Positions 7,884-16,768 of a stretch of 44,395 nt of DNA are shown here, piece after piece (within the stretch, counting starts at the first letter, position 1; each line of letters begins with the position of its first letter). The DNA is from Microcaldota archaeon. GTDB taxonomy: Archaea > Micrarchaeota > Micrarchaeia > Anstonellales > Bilamarchaeaceae. The stretch is taken from positions 1 to 44,395 of the forward strand of contig JAHJDH010000030.1 of assembly GCA_018812625.1 (NCBI GenBank). The letters run 5' to 3'. Both the position numbers and the translations under genes were made by a program. The notes beneath the pieces were generated by a model. It was given only the letters and a program-made list of their open reading frames with translations, did no database searches and was not told the origin of the DNA.

Positions 7884-10538
7884 ATGCAACAGTCTAACAA
7901 AGAAGTTCGAAAAGTTATTGGACATTTGAAATTTTCCCTTTTTTCTCCAGAGATGATCAGGAAACTGGCAGTAGCAAAAATAACTGTTCCAGATACCTAT
8001 GATGATGATGGGTACCCAATTGATGGCGGTCTTGTTGATCTGAGACTTGGTGTTGTTGATCCAGGCCTTCGTTGCAAAACCTGTGGGGGTACTGTAAAAA
8101 ACTGTCCTGGCCACTTTGGATTAATTGAACTTGTTCGTCCTATTGTTCATGTAGAATTTGCAAAGCACCTTCTCTATATTCTGAAGAATACCTGTTACTC
8201 GTGCCACAAAGTTCTAAAGAAAATCGACAAAAAAGAGGATAAGGAAGTTAAAAAAGAAGAAATAGAACAGATAGATGGTGTTATTACCCCTGGAGAAGCA
8301 ATTCTTAGTCCGGAATTATCACCTGAGGCAGCAGAATCTCCAAAACCAACCATAAATGCAGCTGATGCTGTAGAAACTCTTTCGAAAAAACGAACTTCCA
8401 AAAAAACAACAAAGGTTTGTTCTCTTTGTGGTGCCGAAGTTCCTGAAATTAAATTGCTAAAACCAACCACTTTCATGAAAGACAAGGATATGCTTTTGCC
8501 AAATGATGTTCGTGACTGGCTAGCTGCAATAACTGATCATGATTTGAGAGAACTTGGTTTTGATCCTGTTTATGCACGTCCAGAGTGGATGATCGTAACA
8601 GCACTTCCAACTCCTCCAGTAAATGTCAGGCCTTCAATTACTCTTGAAACTGGTGAGAGGAGCGAAGATGATCTAACTCACAAACTTGTTGATGTTATAA
8701 GAATCAATCAGAAACTCGAAGCAAACATTAATGCAGGTGCCCCACAGCTTATTATCGAGGATCTTTGGGAGCTTTTACAATACCATGTTACGACTTACTT
8801 TGATAATGAAACTGCAAACATTCCTCCAGCAAGACACAGAAGTGGAAGGCCTCTCAAAACTCTTGCACAAAGACTTAAGGGGAAAGAAGGTCGTTTCAGA
8901 TACAACTTATCAGGTAAGCGTGTTAACTTCTCAGCCAGAACTGTGATTTCTCCAGATCCAAGAATAAGGCTTGATGAAGTTGGTGTTCCTGAGAGAATCG
9001 CCCATGAGCTTACTATCCCTTTGCATGTTACTGAATGGAATATCGATCACTGCAAAAGCCTAATAAAAGCAGAATCATACCCAAGAGCAGTTTATATTAT
9101 TCGGCCAGATCTTCGCAGGCTCAAAGTTGGTGATACTGACGAAGTCCGAAATGAACAGGCAGAAAATCTCAAAGTCGGCTCAACAATTGAGAGGCAGCTC
9201 ATTAATGGGGACATTGTACTTTTCAACAGACAGCCATCACTTCATAGAATCTCCATGATGGCCCACGAGGTAAAAGTATTCCCAGGCAGGACATTTAGGC
9301 TAAATCCAGTAACTGTAAGTCCTTACAATGCAGACTTTGATGGAGATGAAATGAATCTCCACGTTATGCAGACTGAGGAATCTCAAGCTGAAGCTAGATA
9401 CCTTGCAAAAGTTGAGAAACAACTTCTATCTCCAAGGCATGGACATGCTATTATCAAACCACAGGAAGATCATGTATCTGGATTATATTTCCTTACGTTG
9501 GATGGTTCTGTATTTACAAAAGATGAAGTATCAAGCATGTTCTATCTGATTGGAAGAACAGAACTTCCAAAACCCGATGTGGCAGGTGGCCTGTATTCTG
9601 GAAAATTATTATTTTCAACTTTGCTACCTGATGATACTAATCTCAAAGTCATATCAAAGCTTGGAGACGAGATTGTCATTAAAAACGGCAAACTGATAAA
9701 AGGAGCAATCGAGAGCAAGGCAATGGAAGGAGAACTTCTTGAGAAAATGTTTGTGAATCATGGACCTGAATTTACAAGAGAATTTATAGACAGTGCAACT
9801 GTTCTTGCCCTCGAATCAGTCTCACTTCATGGACTTAGTGTATCTCTAAAAGATTACACTGTTTCTCCTAAGGGTGCTGTAAAGATCAACGAAATCATTG
9901 ACAAGATGAATCGGGAAATTGATAATCTTATTATGCAATACAAAAACAAGTCTCTTGAAAGATCTCCAGGTATGACCCTAAAAGAAACTTTGGAAGGTCT
10001 TATCGTTGAGATTACAACCAAAACGCGTATTGATGTTGGTAAAATTGTTGAGAGTGATTTGGGTCGGGACAATCCATCGGTTATCATGGCTAAGATCGGC
10101 GCTCGTGGAAGCATGCTTAATGCTATCCAGATGTCTGCACTTGTTGCACAGCAGACTGTTCGAAGCAAGAGAATCACAAGAGGATTCAAGAGAAGAATCC
10201 TTCCGTACTTTAAGGAAGGAGCTCTTACTGGAGCAGAGAAAGGTTTTGTTTATTCTTCATTCCAGAAAGGACTTACTCCATACGAGTTTATGCATCACTC
10301 AATGGGTGGTCGTGAAGCTCTTGTTAACACAGCTATCAGAACAGCAAGGTCTGGTTACATGCAGAGAAGGCTGATCAATGCTTTGCAGGATCTTGTCGTA
10401 TATGGTGATATGTCTGTTCGAAATGCAGATATGAGTGTTGTTCAATTTATCTACGGCGGAGATGGACAGGATCCAATGTATTCTTCTACTGTTGAAGCAG
10501 TTGAAGGAACAAAACAAGATGATATTGATACGGCATAG
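7884..10538 (+). CDS. rpoA1: RNA polymerase subunit A' (Rpo1N)
   Basis: Large part of the biggest RNA polymerase subunit with the catalytic Mg-binding loop NADFDGDEMN at about residues 482-491. The N-terminal clamp zinc site CxxC-x6-CxxH is complete (CKTCGGTVKNCPGH). The second CxxC pair (CYSC and CSLC) is present, but the segment between the two pairs is expanded by a charged, low-complexity insert of roughly 65 residues (KKEDKEVKKEEIEQ, then Pro/Ala-rich, then Lys-rich). The total of about 884 residues reflects this. ATG at 7884 follows TAGGTGAT, a full match to the archaeal anti-Shine-Dalgarno. The split to A'' follows the same euryarchaeal-type break. Confidence 0.96.
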   Translation: MQQSNKEVRKVIGHLKFSLFSPEMIRKLAVAKITVPDTYDDDGYPIDGGLVDLRLGVVDPGLRCKTCGGTVKNCPGHFGLIELVRPIVHVEFAKHLLYILKNTCYSCHKVLKKIDKKEDKEVKKEEIEQIDGVITPGEAILSPELSPEAAESPKPTINAADAVETLSKKRTSKKTTKVCSLCGAEVPEIKLLKPTTFMKDKDMLLPNDVRDWLAAITDHDLRELGFDPVYARPEWMIVTALPTPPVNVRPSITLETGERSEDDLTHKLVDVIRINQKLEANINAGAPQLIIEDLWELLQYHVTTYFDNETANIPPARHRSGRPLKTLAQRLKGKEGRFRYNLSGKRVNFSARTVISPDPRIRLDEVGVPERIAHELTIPLHVTEWNIDHCKSLIKAESYPRAVYIIRPDLRRLKVGDTDEVRNEQAENLKVGSTIERQLINGDIVLFNRQPSLHRISMMAHEVKVFPGRTFRLNPVTVSPYNADFDGDEMNLHVMQTEESQAEARYLAKVEKQLLSPRHGHAIIKPQEDHVSGLYFLTLDGSVFTKDEVSSMFYLIGRTELPKPDVAGGLYSGKLLFSTLLPDDTNLKVISKLGDEIVIKNGKLIKGAIESKAMEGELLEKMFVNHGPEFTREFIDSATVLALESVSLHGLSVSLKDYTVSPKGAVKINEIIDKMNREIDNLIMQYKNKSLERSPGMTLKETLEGLIVEITTKTRIDVGKIVESDLGRDNPSVIMAKIGARGSMLNAIQMSALVAQQTVRSKRITRGFKRRILPYFKEGALTGAEKGFVYSSFQKGLTPYEFMHHSMGGREALVNTAIRTARSGYMQRRLINALQDLVVYGDMSVRNADMSVVQFIYGGDGQDPMYSSTVEAVEGTKQDDIDTA

Positions 10539-11615
<1,077 letters not shown>

Positions 11616-11627
11616 TGGTGATTTAGG

Positions 11628-12059
11628 ATGGCAGACGATCAAGAGAAAATCGAAGAACAAACAATTGATGAAGAAACTGAAGATGTTTCAGAAACTACAG
11701 AAGCAAAACCAAAAAAGAATAAGAAAGTAGTTAGGAGAAGAAAAACCAAAAAAGAGAGGGAGAACCCACTTACAGTTGCAATCAGACTTACTGTTGAAAG
11801 TGGTAAAGTTGAATTTGGCGCCCGAAGAGGTGTTGCCTCGAGTCTCAATGCAAAAGCAAAACTTTTTGTTGTTGCTGGAAATACGCCAGAAGAAATAAAG
11901 AAAAATGTTCATAACTATGCAGAAATTTCAGAGGTTCCTGTAATTGATTTCCCTGGAAGTTCTATGGAACTTGGTTCTGTTTGCGGAAGGCCATTTCCCA
12001 TTACAGTTCTTTCTGTTTATGATGCTGGAACTTCCAATATCTTAGAGCTTGCAAAATAG
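11628..12059 (+). CDS. rpl30e: ribosomal protein L30e-like, with charged N-terminal extension
   Basis: Residues from about 47 on (LTVAIRLTVESGKVEFGARR, LFVVAGNTPEEI, GRPFPITVLSVYDAG) match archaeal L30e, a large-subunit protein of the L7Ae/L30e RNA-binding fold. The place between rpoA'' and nusA is the conserved archaeal location. The first ~45 residues are an extra acidic-then-basic low-complexity tail (EEQTIDEETEDVSETTEA, then KKNKKVVRRRKTKK) absent from typical ~100-residue L30e; it may contact rRNA or the polymerase, but that is a guess. The Shine-Dalgarno is ATTTAGG before the ATG. Confidence 0.9.
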   Translation: MADDQEKIEEQTIDEETEDVSETTEAKPKKNKKVVRRRKTKKERENPLTVAIRLTVESGKVEFGARRGVASSLNAKAKLFVVAGNTPEEIKKNVHNYAEISEVPVIDFPGSSMELGSVCGRPFPITVLSVYDAGTSNILELAK

Positions 12060-12066
12060 GTATTAT

Positions 12067-12498
12067 ATGGAACTAAACGAAGATGATCTGAAAGTCTTCT
12101 CAAGCTTTGAGAATATTACCCATGTCATGCCATCTGATTATATTGCAACTCCAAGCTCCCTAGTTTTTCTGGTGAGCAAAGAATCTCTAGGTCAGGCAAT
12201 TGGGAAAAAGGCAGCCAATATTGAAAAACTTCGCAGGATCTTTAGAAAAAGAGTTGTTGTTGTTGCAGACAGTGATGATGCAGAGGGTTTCCTTCGAAAT
12301 TTCTTTGGAAATGTAACGATATCTGATATCGAATCAAGGAATGTCATGGGAGAAACTGCGATTATTATGACTGTTGCAGATAAAGACCGCGGCATTGCAA
12401 TCGGGCGCGATGGCGAGAGGATCAAGGCTGCAAAAACTCTTTTGAAAAAGAAATTCAATGCAACTGTTCATCTTAGGACCAAGAAGGCTGAAATCTAG
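12067..12498 (+). CDS. nusA: archaeal NusA-like KH-domain transcription factor
   Basis: A 143-residue protein with two KH domains and none of the N-terminal or S1 parts of bacterial NusA, as in all archaea. KH1 has the GxxG-type loop AIGKKAANIEKLR near residue 45; KH2 has AIGRDGERIKAAKTLLKKKF near the C-terminus. It binds RNA and is believed to act in transcription elongation or termination. The ATG at 12067 follows TAGGTATTAT, overlapping the rpl30e stop, so it is coupled to that gene. T-rich runs right after the stop (GTTTTTTCCTATTTTTTC) look like an archaeal terminator, so this is probably the last gene of the polymerase operon. Confidence 0.92.
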   Translation: MELNEDDLKVFSSFENITHVMPSDYIATPSSLVFLVSKESLGQAIGKKAANIEKLRRIFRKRVVVVADSDDAEGFLRNFFGNVTISDIESRNVMGETAIIMTVADKDRGIAIGRDGERIKAAKTLLKKKFNATVHLRTKKAEI

Positions 12499-12517
12499 TT
12501 TTTTCCTATTTTTTCAA
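12499..12517 (+). terminator. T-rich terminator after nusA
   Basis: Two T6 runs directly after the nusA stop codon fit the oligo-T intrinsic termination signal of archaea. The next gene has its own TATA box, which supports a transcript boundary here. Confidence 0.5.
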
Positions 12518-12549
12518 TAATATTCTAACTTCTACTCCAAGTTACTGTA

Positions 12550-12563
12550 TCCTCCTAGGGGGA
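12550..12563. promoter_or_regulatory. palindrome upstream of the repeat-gene promoter (possible operator)
   Basis: TCCTCCTAGGGGGA is a 14-bp inverted repeat around CCTAGG with one T-G mismatch. It is unusually GC-rich for this spacer and ends about 8 bp before the TATA box of the repeat-protein gene, overlapping or abutting the BRE position. A dimeric repressor or activator site is a reasonable inference; no binding protein is known. Confidence 0.35.
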
Positions 12564-12570
12564 CGCACGT

Positions 12571-12580
12571 CTTTTAATAC
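12571..12580 (+). promoter_or_regulatory. TATA box of the repeat-protein genes
   Basis: CTTTTAATAC lies 32 nt before a GTG (12608) and 53 nt before the ATG (12629) of the first repeat gene. No equal promoter is seen between the two repeat genes, so they may share this one. Confidence 0.45.
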
Positions 12581-12628
12581 ATCTTATGTCGTAATAAATG
12601 TACTCTAGTGAATCCCAGGGTAATTATA

Positions 12629-13717
12629 ATGCGGCAAAAAACCAGAAGTAGTGTTCAATCTGTCAGAAGCTCCACCAAGGAGCCTTTAGCCGAAGGCCTG
12701 CAGATTGCCGTTCCGACTGATTCTAGAGGAAGAAGAATGTGGAGAAGATTAAGCGATGATCAAATTATCGAGTTTGCAAAGAAATTGATGGATGAGGGGA
12801 ATTTAACTGGACGGAAAGAATTAATCAAGTCAGATCGTGGTTTATATCGTGTTTTAAGGAAGAGAGGCTTGCTTGATGAGATTGGTTTTGCTCAGAAAAA
12901 AAGAAAGCCAAGATCATGGAAGGATAGGACTGACGAAGAAGTTGTTGAGTTTGCTAGGAAAGTGCTGAAAGAGAATGAAATTACTAGGATGAGCGAGTTG
13001 AATCAAATTGATTCTGGATTGTATGTTGTTTTGAGGGAAAGAGGATTATTTGATAGAGTTGGCGTTGAGGGAAGACGAAGATCCTGGAAGATCATGAGTG
13101 ATGAAAAGATTGTTGAACTTGCAAAGAAAGTAATGGAAGACGAAGGCCTAACTGAAAGGGGAGAATTGAGGAAAATTGATCTTGGATTGTATTATATTTT
13201 GAGGAGAAGGAAACTTCTTGATAAAATTGATTTTGATAATAAAATAAGAGAGAAAAGATCCTGGAAGCTCATGAGTGATGAAGAGATTGTTGAACTTGCA
13301 AGAAAAGTGATGAGAAATAACATGATAACGATGAGGATAGGATTACAGGCTGCTGATTGTGGATTGTATAATGTTTTGAGAAAAAGAGGATTGCTTGATG
13401 AATTAGATTTTCAGGAGGAAGTAAAAAAGAGGAGATCTTGGGCCGGGATGAGTAATACTGAGATTGCAGGACTTGCAAAAAAATTGATGAAAGAAAATTG
13501 CATAATTGGGAGGAAAGAGTTGGAGGAGGCTGATCGCGGATTGTATCGGATTTTGTGGAAAAGAGGACTGCTAGATCATGTATTTGCCCATGTAGATCGA
13601 CAAAAAGCTGACCTGGCAAGAGACGCAGTAATTGACGCACTGGATGCGTTTGTTGCAAATGACAATGCTGTTTCGGAGGATGATGTTGCATCAGAAAACT
13701 GCAGAAGCCTCCAGTAA
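12629..13717 (+). CDS. repeat protein 1: five ~55-residue helical repeats
   Basis: About 362 residues. After a leader containing EPLAEGLQIAVPTDS come five copies of a unit with consensus W..MSDEEIVE.AKKVM...ITGR.EL...D.GLY..LRKRGLLD.V.F, then a tail AVIDALDAFVANDNAVSED. Each unit looks like three or four helices. The 'tR.EL...gLY..lRkRGLLD' core recalls, from memory, DNA-binding repeats attached to phage and homing endonucleases; no nuclease motif is seen here. The basic character suggests nucleic acid binding. The ATG at 12629 follows AGGG and aligns with the MxHQKT start remnant before gene 2; the GTG at 12608 is the alternative. The C-terminus has eight extra residues where its paralogue stops with TGA. 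Confidence 0.75.
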   Translation: MRQKTRSSVQSVRSSTKEPLAEGLQIAVPTDSRGRRMWRRLSDDQIIEFAKKLMDEGNLTGRKELIKSDRGLYRVLRKRGLLDEIGFAQKKRKPRSWKDRTDEEVVEFARKVLKENEITRMSELNQIDSGLYVVLRERGLFDRVGVEGRRRSWKIMSDEKIVELAKKVMEDEGLTERGELRKIDLGLYYILRRRKLLDKIDFDNKIREKRSWKLMSDEEIVELARKVMRNNMITMRIGLQAADCGLYNVLRKRGLLDELDFQEEVKKRRSWAGMSNTEIAGLAKKLMKENCIIGRKELEEADRGLYRILWKRGLLDHVFAHVDRQKADLARDAVIDALDAFVANDNAVSEDDVASENCRSLQ

Positions 13718-13758
13718 GAGAAGCAAAGACTTCGGAAAAAGAGCCTCTAGCTGAAGGC

Positions 13759-15090
13759 TTGCAATTTACTGTTCCGACTGATTCTAGCGGAAGAAGATTA
13801 TGGGCTAAGATGAGTGATGAGCAGGTTGTTGGGTTTGCAAAGAAACTGATTAAAGAGAGGGGGATAACTGGGGTAAACGAACTTGGTCAAATTGATTCTG
13901 GTTTGCACCGTATTTTGAGGATAAGAGAATTGTTTTGTGCAGTTGGATTTGAAAATAGGCCAAGAAAAAGAAGATCCTGGAAGAGTATGAATGATGAGGA
14001 AATTGTTGAATATGCAAAAAAAGTAATGACTGAGAAGAAGATAACTGGCATTGGCGAATTAGGCAGAACTGATCCTGGACTACATACAATTTTGACTAAA
14101 AGAGGATTGCTTGATCAAGTCGGTTTTGAGGAAAAATACCGGAATTGGAAAGACATGGATGATGAAGGACTCATAGGCCTTACGAGGAGAACAATGAAGT
14201 CTAAAGACATAACTGGGAGGAGCGAGTTGCAAGAATCCGATCCTGGATTGTATCGGGTTTTGGTGAAAAGAAACCTGCTTGATAAAGTCGGATTTGAGGA
14301 TAAACGAAGATCATGGAAGGATGTGGGTGATGAAGAAATTCTTGAACTTGCAAGGGAAGTAATGAAGTCCCATAAGATAACTAGCAGAAGCCAACTGCAG
14401 GAGGTTGATTCTGGTTTATGTAAAATTTTGAGAGCAAGAGGGTTGATGGACGAAGTCAGATTTGTTGAGAAATTAAGACGCTGGAGTGATATGAGTGATG
14501 GCGATCTCATTGAATTTGCAAAGAGAGTAATGAAGGATAATGGTATAACTGGAAAAAGAGAGTTGGAAAATATAAACTCCGGAGCATATAATAACTTGAG
14601 AAAAAGAGGATTACTTGATCAAGTTGGGTTTGAGGAAAAAAGAAGAAAGAGGAGATTCTGGAACGATGTCAGTGATGAGGAAATTGTTGGGCTGGCCAGG
14701 AAATTGATAGAAGAAAATGGCATACGAAGTAGACTGAAATTCAAGGCTGCTGATTCAGGATTACATGCAGTTCTAAGAGTGAGGAATTTGCTTGATAAAC
14801 TTCAATTTAAGGAAAAAAGCAGAACTCATACCTCTTGGAAAGATATGACTAATGAAGAGATTGTTGAGTTTGCGAGAAGATTGATTAAAGAAAAGACTAT
14901 TGTTACCAGGAAGGAACTGAGAACAGAACACCGGGGTTTGTCCGCTGTTTTGAGAAGAAGAGGTCTTCTCGACCAAGTATTCGCTAGAATAGATCAGCAA
15001 AAAGTCGACATGGCTAGAGACGCCGTAATAGATGCTTTAGAAGCATTTGCTGCAAATGACAATTCTATTTCTGAAGATGAGGTTGCATGA
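13759..15090 (+). CDS. repeat protein 2: seven ~55-residue helical repeats, start uncertain
   Basis: A tandem paralogue of the preceding gene with seven repeats and a nearly matching end, AVIDALEAFAANDNSISEDEVA. The first start codon in frame is TTG at 13759, but homology with gene 1 (KEPLAEGLQ) continues upstream of it to about 13735 without any ATG in frame. A matching ATG-HQKT remnant exists at 13680-13700 in another frame. So the real start is either the TTG, or an ATG near 13680 followed by a +1 frameshift, or translation entering from gene 1 by a -1 shift. Repeat sequences of the two genes have diverged while both ends are conserved, which points to selection on the ends. Function unknown; DNA binding is inferred. 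Confidence 0.7.
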   Translation: MQFTVPTDSSGRRLWAKMSDEQVVGFAKKLIKERGITGVNELGQIDSGLHRILRIRELFCAVGFENRPRKRRSWKSMNDEEIVEYAKKVMTEKKITGIGELGRTDPGLHTILTKRGLLDQVGFEEKYRNWKDMDDEGLIGLTRRTMKSKDITGRSELQESDPGLYRVLVKRNLLDKVGFEDKRRSWKDVGDEEILELAREVMKSHKITSRSQLQEVDSGLCKILRARGLMDEVRFVEKLRRWSDMSDGDLIEFAKRVMKDNGITGKRELENINSGAYNNLRKRGLLDQVGFEEKRRKRRFWNDVSDEEIVGLARKLIEENGIRSRLKFKAADSGLHAVLRVRNLLDKLQFKEKSRTHTSWKDMTNEEIVEFARRLIKEKTIVTRKELRTEHRGLSAVLRRRGLLDQVFARIDQQKVDMARDAVIDALEAFAANDNSISEDEVA

Positions 15091-15097
15091 TATGGAA

Positions 15098-15110
15098 AGT
15101 TTTAACTTAG
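15098..15110 (+). promoter_or_regulatory. TATA box of the epimerase gene
   Basis: AGTTTTAACTTAG, centred about 28 nt before the ATG at 15131, implies a leaderless message. Confidence 0.4.
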
Positions 15111-15130
15111 TAATTGCAATTATCTAATTC

Positions 15131-15988
15131 ATGAAAATCCTGATTATTGGTGGCTCTCAGTTTGTTGGTCCCATCATCATTCGAAAACTTCTAGAAAACG
15201 GCCATAATATTACTGTTTTTAACCGTGGACATATCCAGAACAAATATGAGAATGTCAATTTCATAAAAGGAGATCGCAATAATGGATTTTCTATCTCAGA
15301 AAAGTTTGATGTAGTAATTGATATGTGCGCTTATCTGGGAGAGCAAACTCGAAGAGCAATAAATGATCTCAGTTTTGATTTTTTCATACATATGAGCTCT
15401 GCAGCGTCATACAAAAAATCACAATCATTTCCACTCACTGAAGAATCACCGCTTGGAGATTGGCCACTTTGGGGCGAATACAATGAAGGCAAAGTGCAAT
15501 GTGAAGATGCTCTAGAAAGATCAGGAATCAATTATGCATCAATCAGGCCTGTGTATATACTTGGTCCCAATAACCCTGCAGACCGTGAGCATTTCATCTA
15601 TTCCAAAATAAAACAAAATATTCCATTAATCCTCCCTGGCAATGGCCAGGCATCTATTCAATTTGTTTTTGCAGAAGATGTTGCAAACTGCATTGTACTT
15701 CTTGCAGAAAAAAAACTTTCTGGGCTCTACAACTGTGCGGGTGATGATACGATAACTTTGCAGAACCTGGTTCTTGAAATAGGCAAAATCGTTGGAACAG
15801 AGCCGATAATCGATTACAATCCTGATGCAGACGGAGAAAATTTCGATATTTCCCAGTTTCCATTTGCAAATGAGACTTTTGTCTGCAGCAATGAAAAGTT
15901 CAGGAAACTTGGAATCAAATTCACTCCACTGATTGCAGGATTAAAAGAAGATTACAAAAATTACTATTCCAAATTTAATCGCTTTTGA
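15131..15988 (+). CDS. NAD-dependent epimerase/dehydratase (extended SDR)
   Basis: A 285-residue extended short-chain dehydrogenase. The Rossmann glycine motif is GGSQFVG (residues 7-13), an acidic/basic strand end FNRG follows, and the catalytic Tyr117-x3-Lys121 is in YNEGK. SIRPVYILGPNNPADR and FVFAEDVANCIV are typical of nucleotide-sugar epimerases and of the related CSP41/isoflavone-reductase-like group. The variant GGSxFVG suggests the latter group, for which the substrate is unknown. It sits between the repeat genes and surE, whose 3' end it overlaps by 14 bp. A role in sugar nucleotide metabolism is likely but the substrate cannot be read from sequence. Confidence 0.85.
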   Translation: MKILIIGGSQFVGPIIIRKLLENGHNITVFNRGHIQNKYENVNFIKGDRNNGFSISEKFDVVIDMCAYLGEQTRRAINDLSFDFFIHMSSAASYKKSQSFPLTEESPLGDWPLWGEYNEGKVQCEDALERSGINYASIRPVYILGPNNPADREHFIYSKIKQNIPLILPGNGQASIQFVFAEDVANCIVLLAEKKLSGLYNCAGDDTITLQNLVLEIGKIVGTEPIIDYNPDADGENFDISQFPFANETFVCSNEKFRKLGIKFTPLIAGLKEDYKNYYSKFNRF

Positions 15989-16700
15989 ATATCGAGAGAG
16001 AAACCTCGCTGATTGTTATCTTATTATTCACAACAACTTCATGAAGATCTGTCTCTTCCTTTACTTCTTCCAGTTCTCCGCCAATCCAGAAATATGGAAC
16101 TCCATTTGGATCTTTTCTTTTTTCAATTACAGTCTTGTATTTTCTTTTTTGGAATTTGTGGGTGTAAACAATCTCTGCATCAACATGTTTTTCAGGAAGA
16201 TTAACGCTAAAGAAGCTACTATCCTTTAATTTTGGCTTGAGCTCTTCAATTACTCTGGTAACAGTTTGAACAAGCTCTTCTCGAGTTCCCCAGTTTTCTT
16301 TTTTGTGCCAGTCATGACCATCCTTATGAACAGAAAAAGCTATTGATGGAACTCCATCAAGAACTGCCTGCCAGCAAGCTCCAATAGTACCTGAACCTAT
16401 CAAAGGGCCAAGGCAGGTATTATCTCCCCAGTTTATTCCAGACAATATCAAATCAGGTTTTGCAAACTCACCGGAATTCAAAGAAAAAAGCACACAATCT
16501 GCAGGTGTTCCGTTAATCGAATTGATCTTATCCGTGATTTTATGGATTCGAATTGGTTTGTGCAATGTTATTGCTCTTGAAATTGCACTTCTTTGCCTAT
16601 TTGGAACAATTGCATAAGTATCTCCAAATTTTGTTCCAGCCTCAACAAGAGAGCGAAGGCCTTCGCTATCTCCATCATCATTAGTTACAAGAATTATCAT
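15975..16700 (-). CDS. surE: 5'/3'-nucleotidase SurE
   Basis: A metal-dependent nucleoside monophosphate phosphatase with stationary-phase and nucleotide salvage roles. 241 residues. The metal-binding NDDG is at residues 7-10, the conserved Ser-Asn region is RQRSAIS near 36-41, and SGINWGDN spans 87-94, all as in SurE. Length is normal. A TATA-like GATTTTAATAAC (16720-16732) lies about 27 nt before the ATG, so the gene is probably leaderless and transcribed separately from aspS upstream, whose T-rich end (16752-16768) lies between them. Confidence 0.93.
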   Translation of the reverse strand: MIILVTNDDGDSEGLRSLVEAGTKFGDTYAIVPNRQRSAISRAITLHKPIRIHKITDKINSINGTPADCVLFSLNSGEFAKPDLILSGINWGDNTCLGPLIGSGTIGACWQAVLDGVPSIAFSVHKDGHDWHKKENWGTREELVQTVTRVIEELKPKLKDSSFFSVNLPEKHVDAEIVYTHKFQKRKYKTVIEKRKDPNGVPYFWIGGELEEVKEETDLHEVVVNNKITISEVSLSIFKSD

Positions 16701-16768
16701 ATGAAATAAATTAGGTTTTCGTTATTAAAATCCTATTGTCTGCTCTACATATAAAATAAAGAAAAAAA

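Noticed and set aside
13269-13691. 140-residue minus-strand ORF
   Set aside because: Antisense shadow of the repeat protein; its repeats mirror those of the coding strand.
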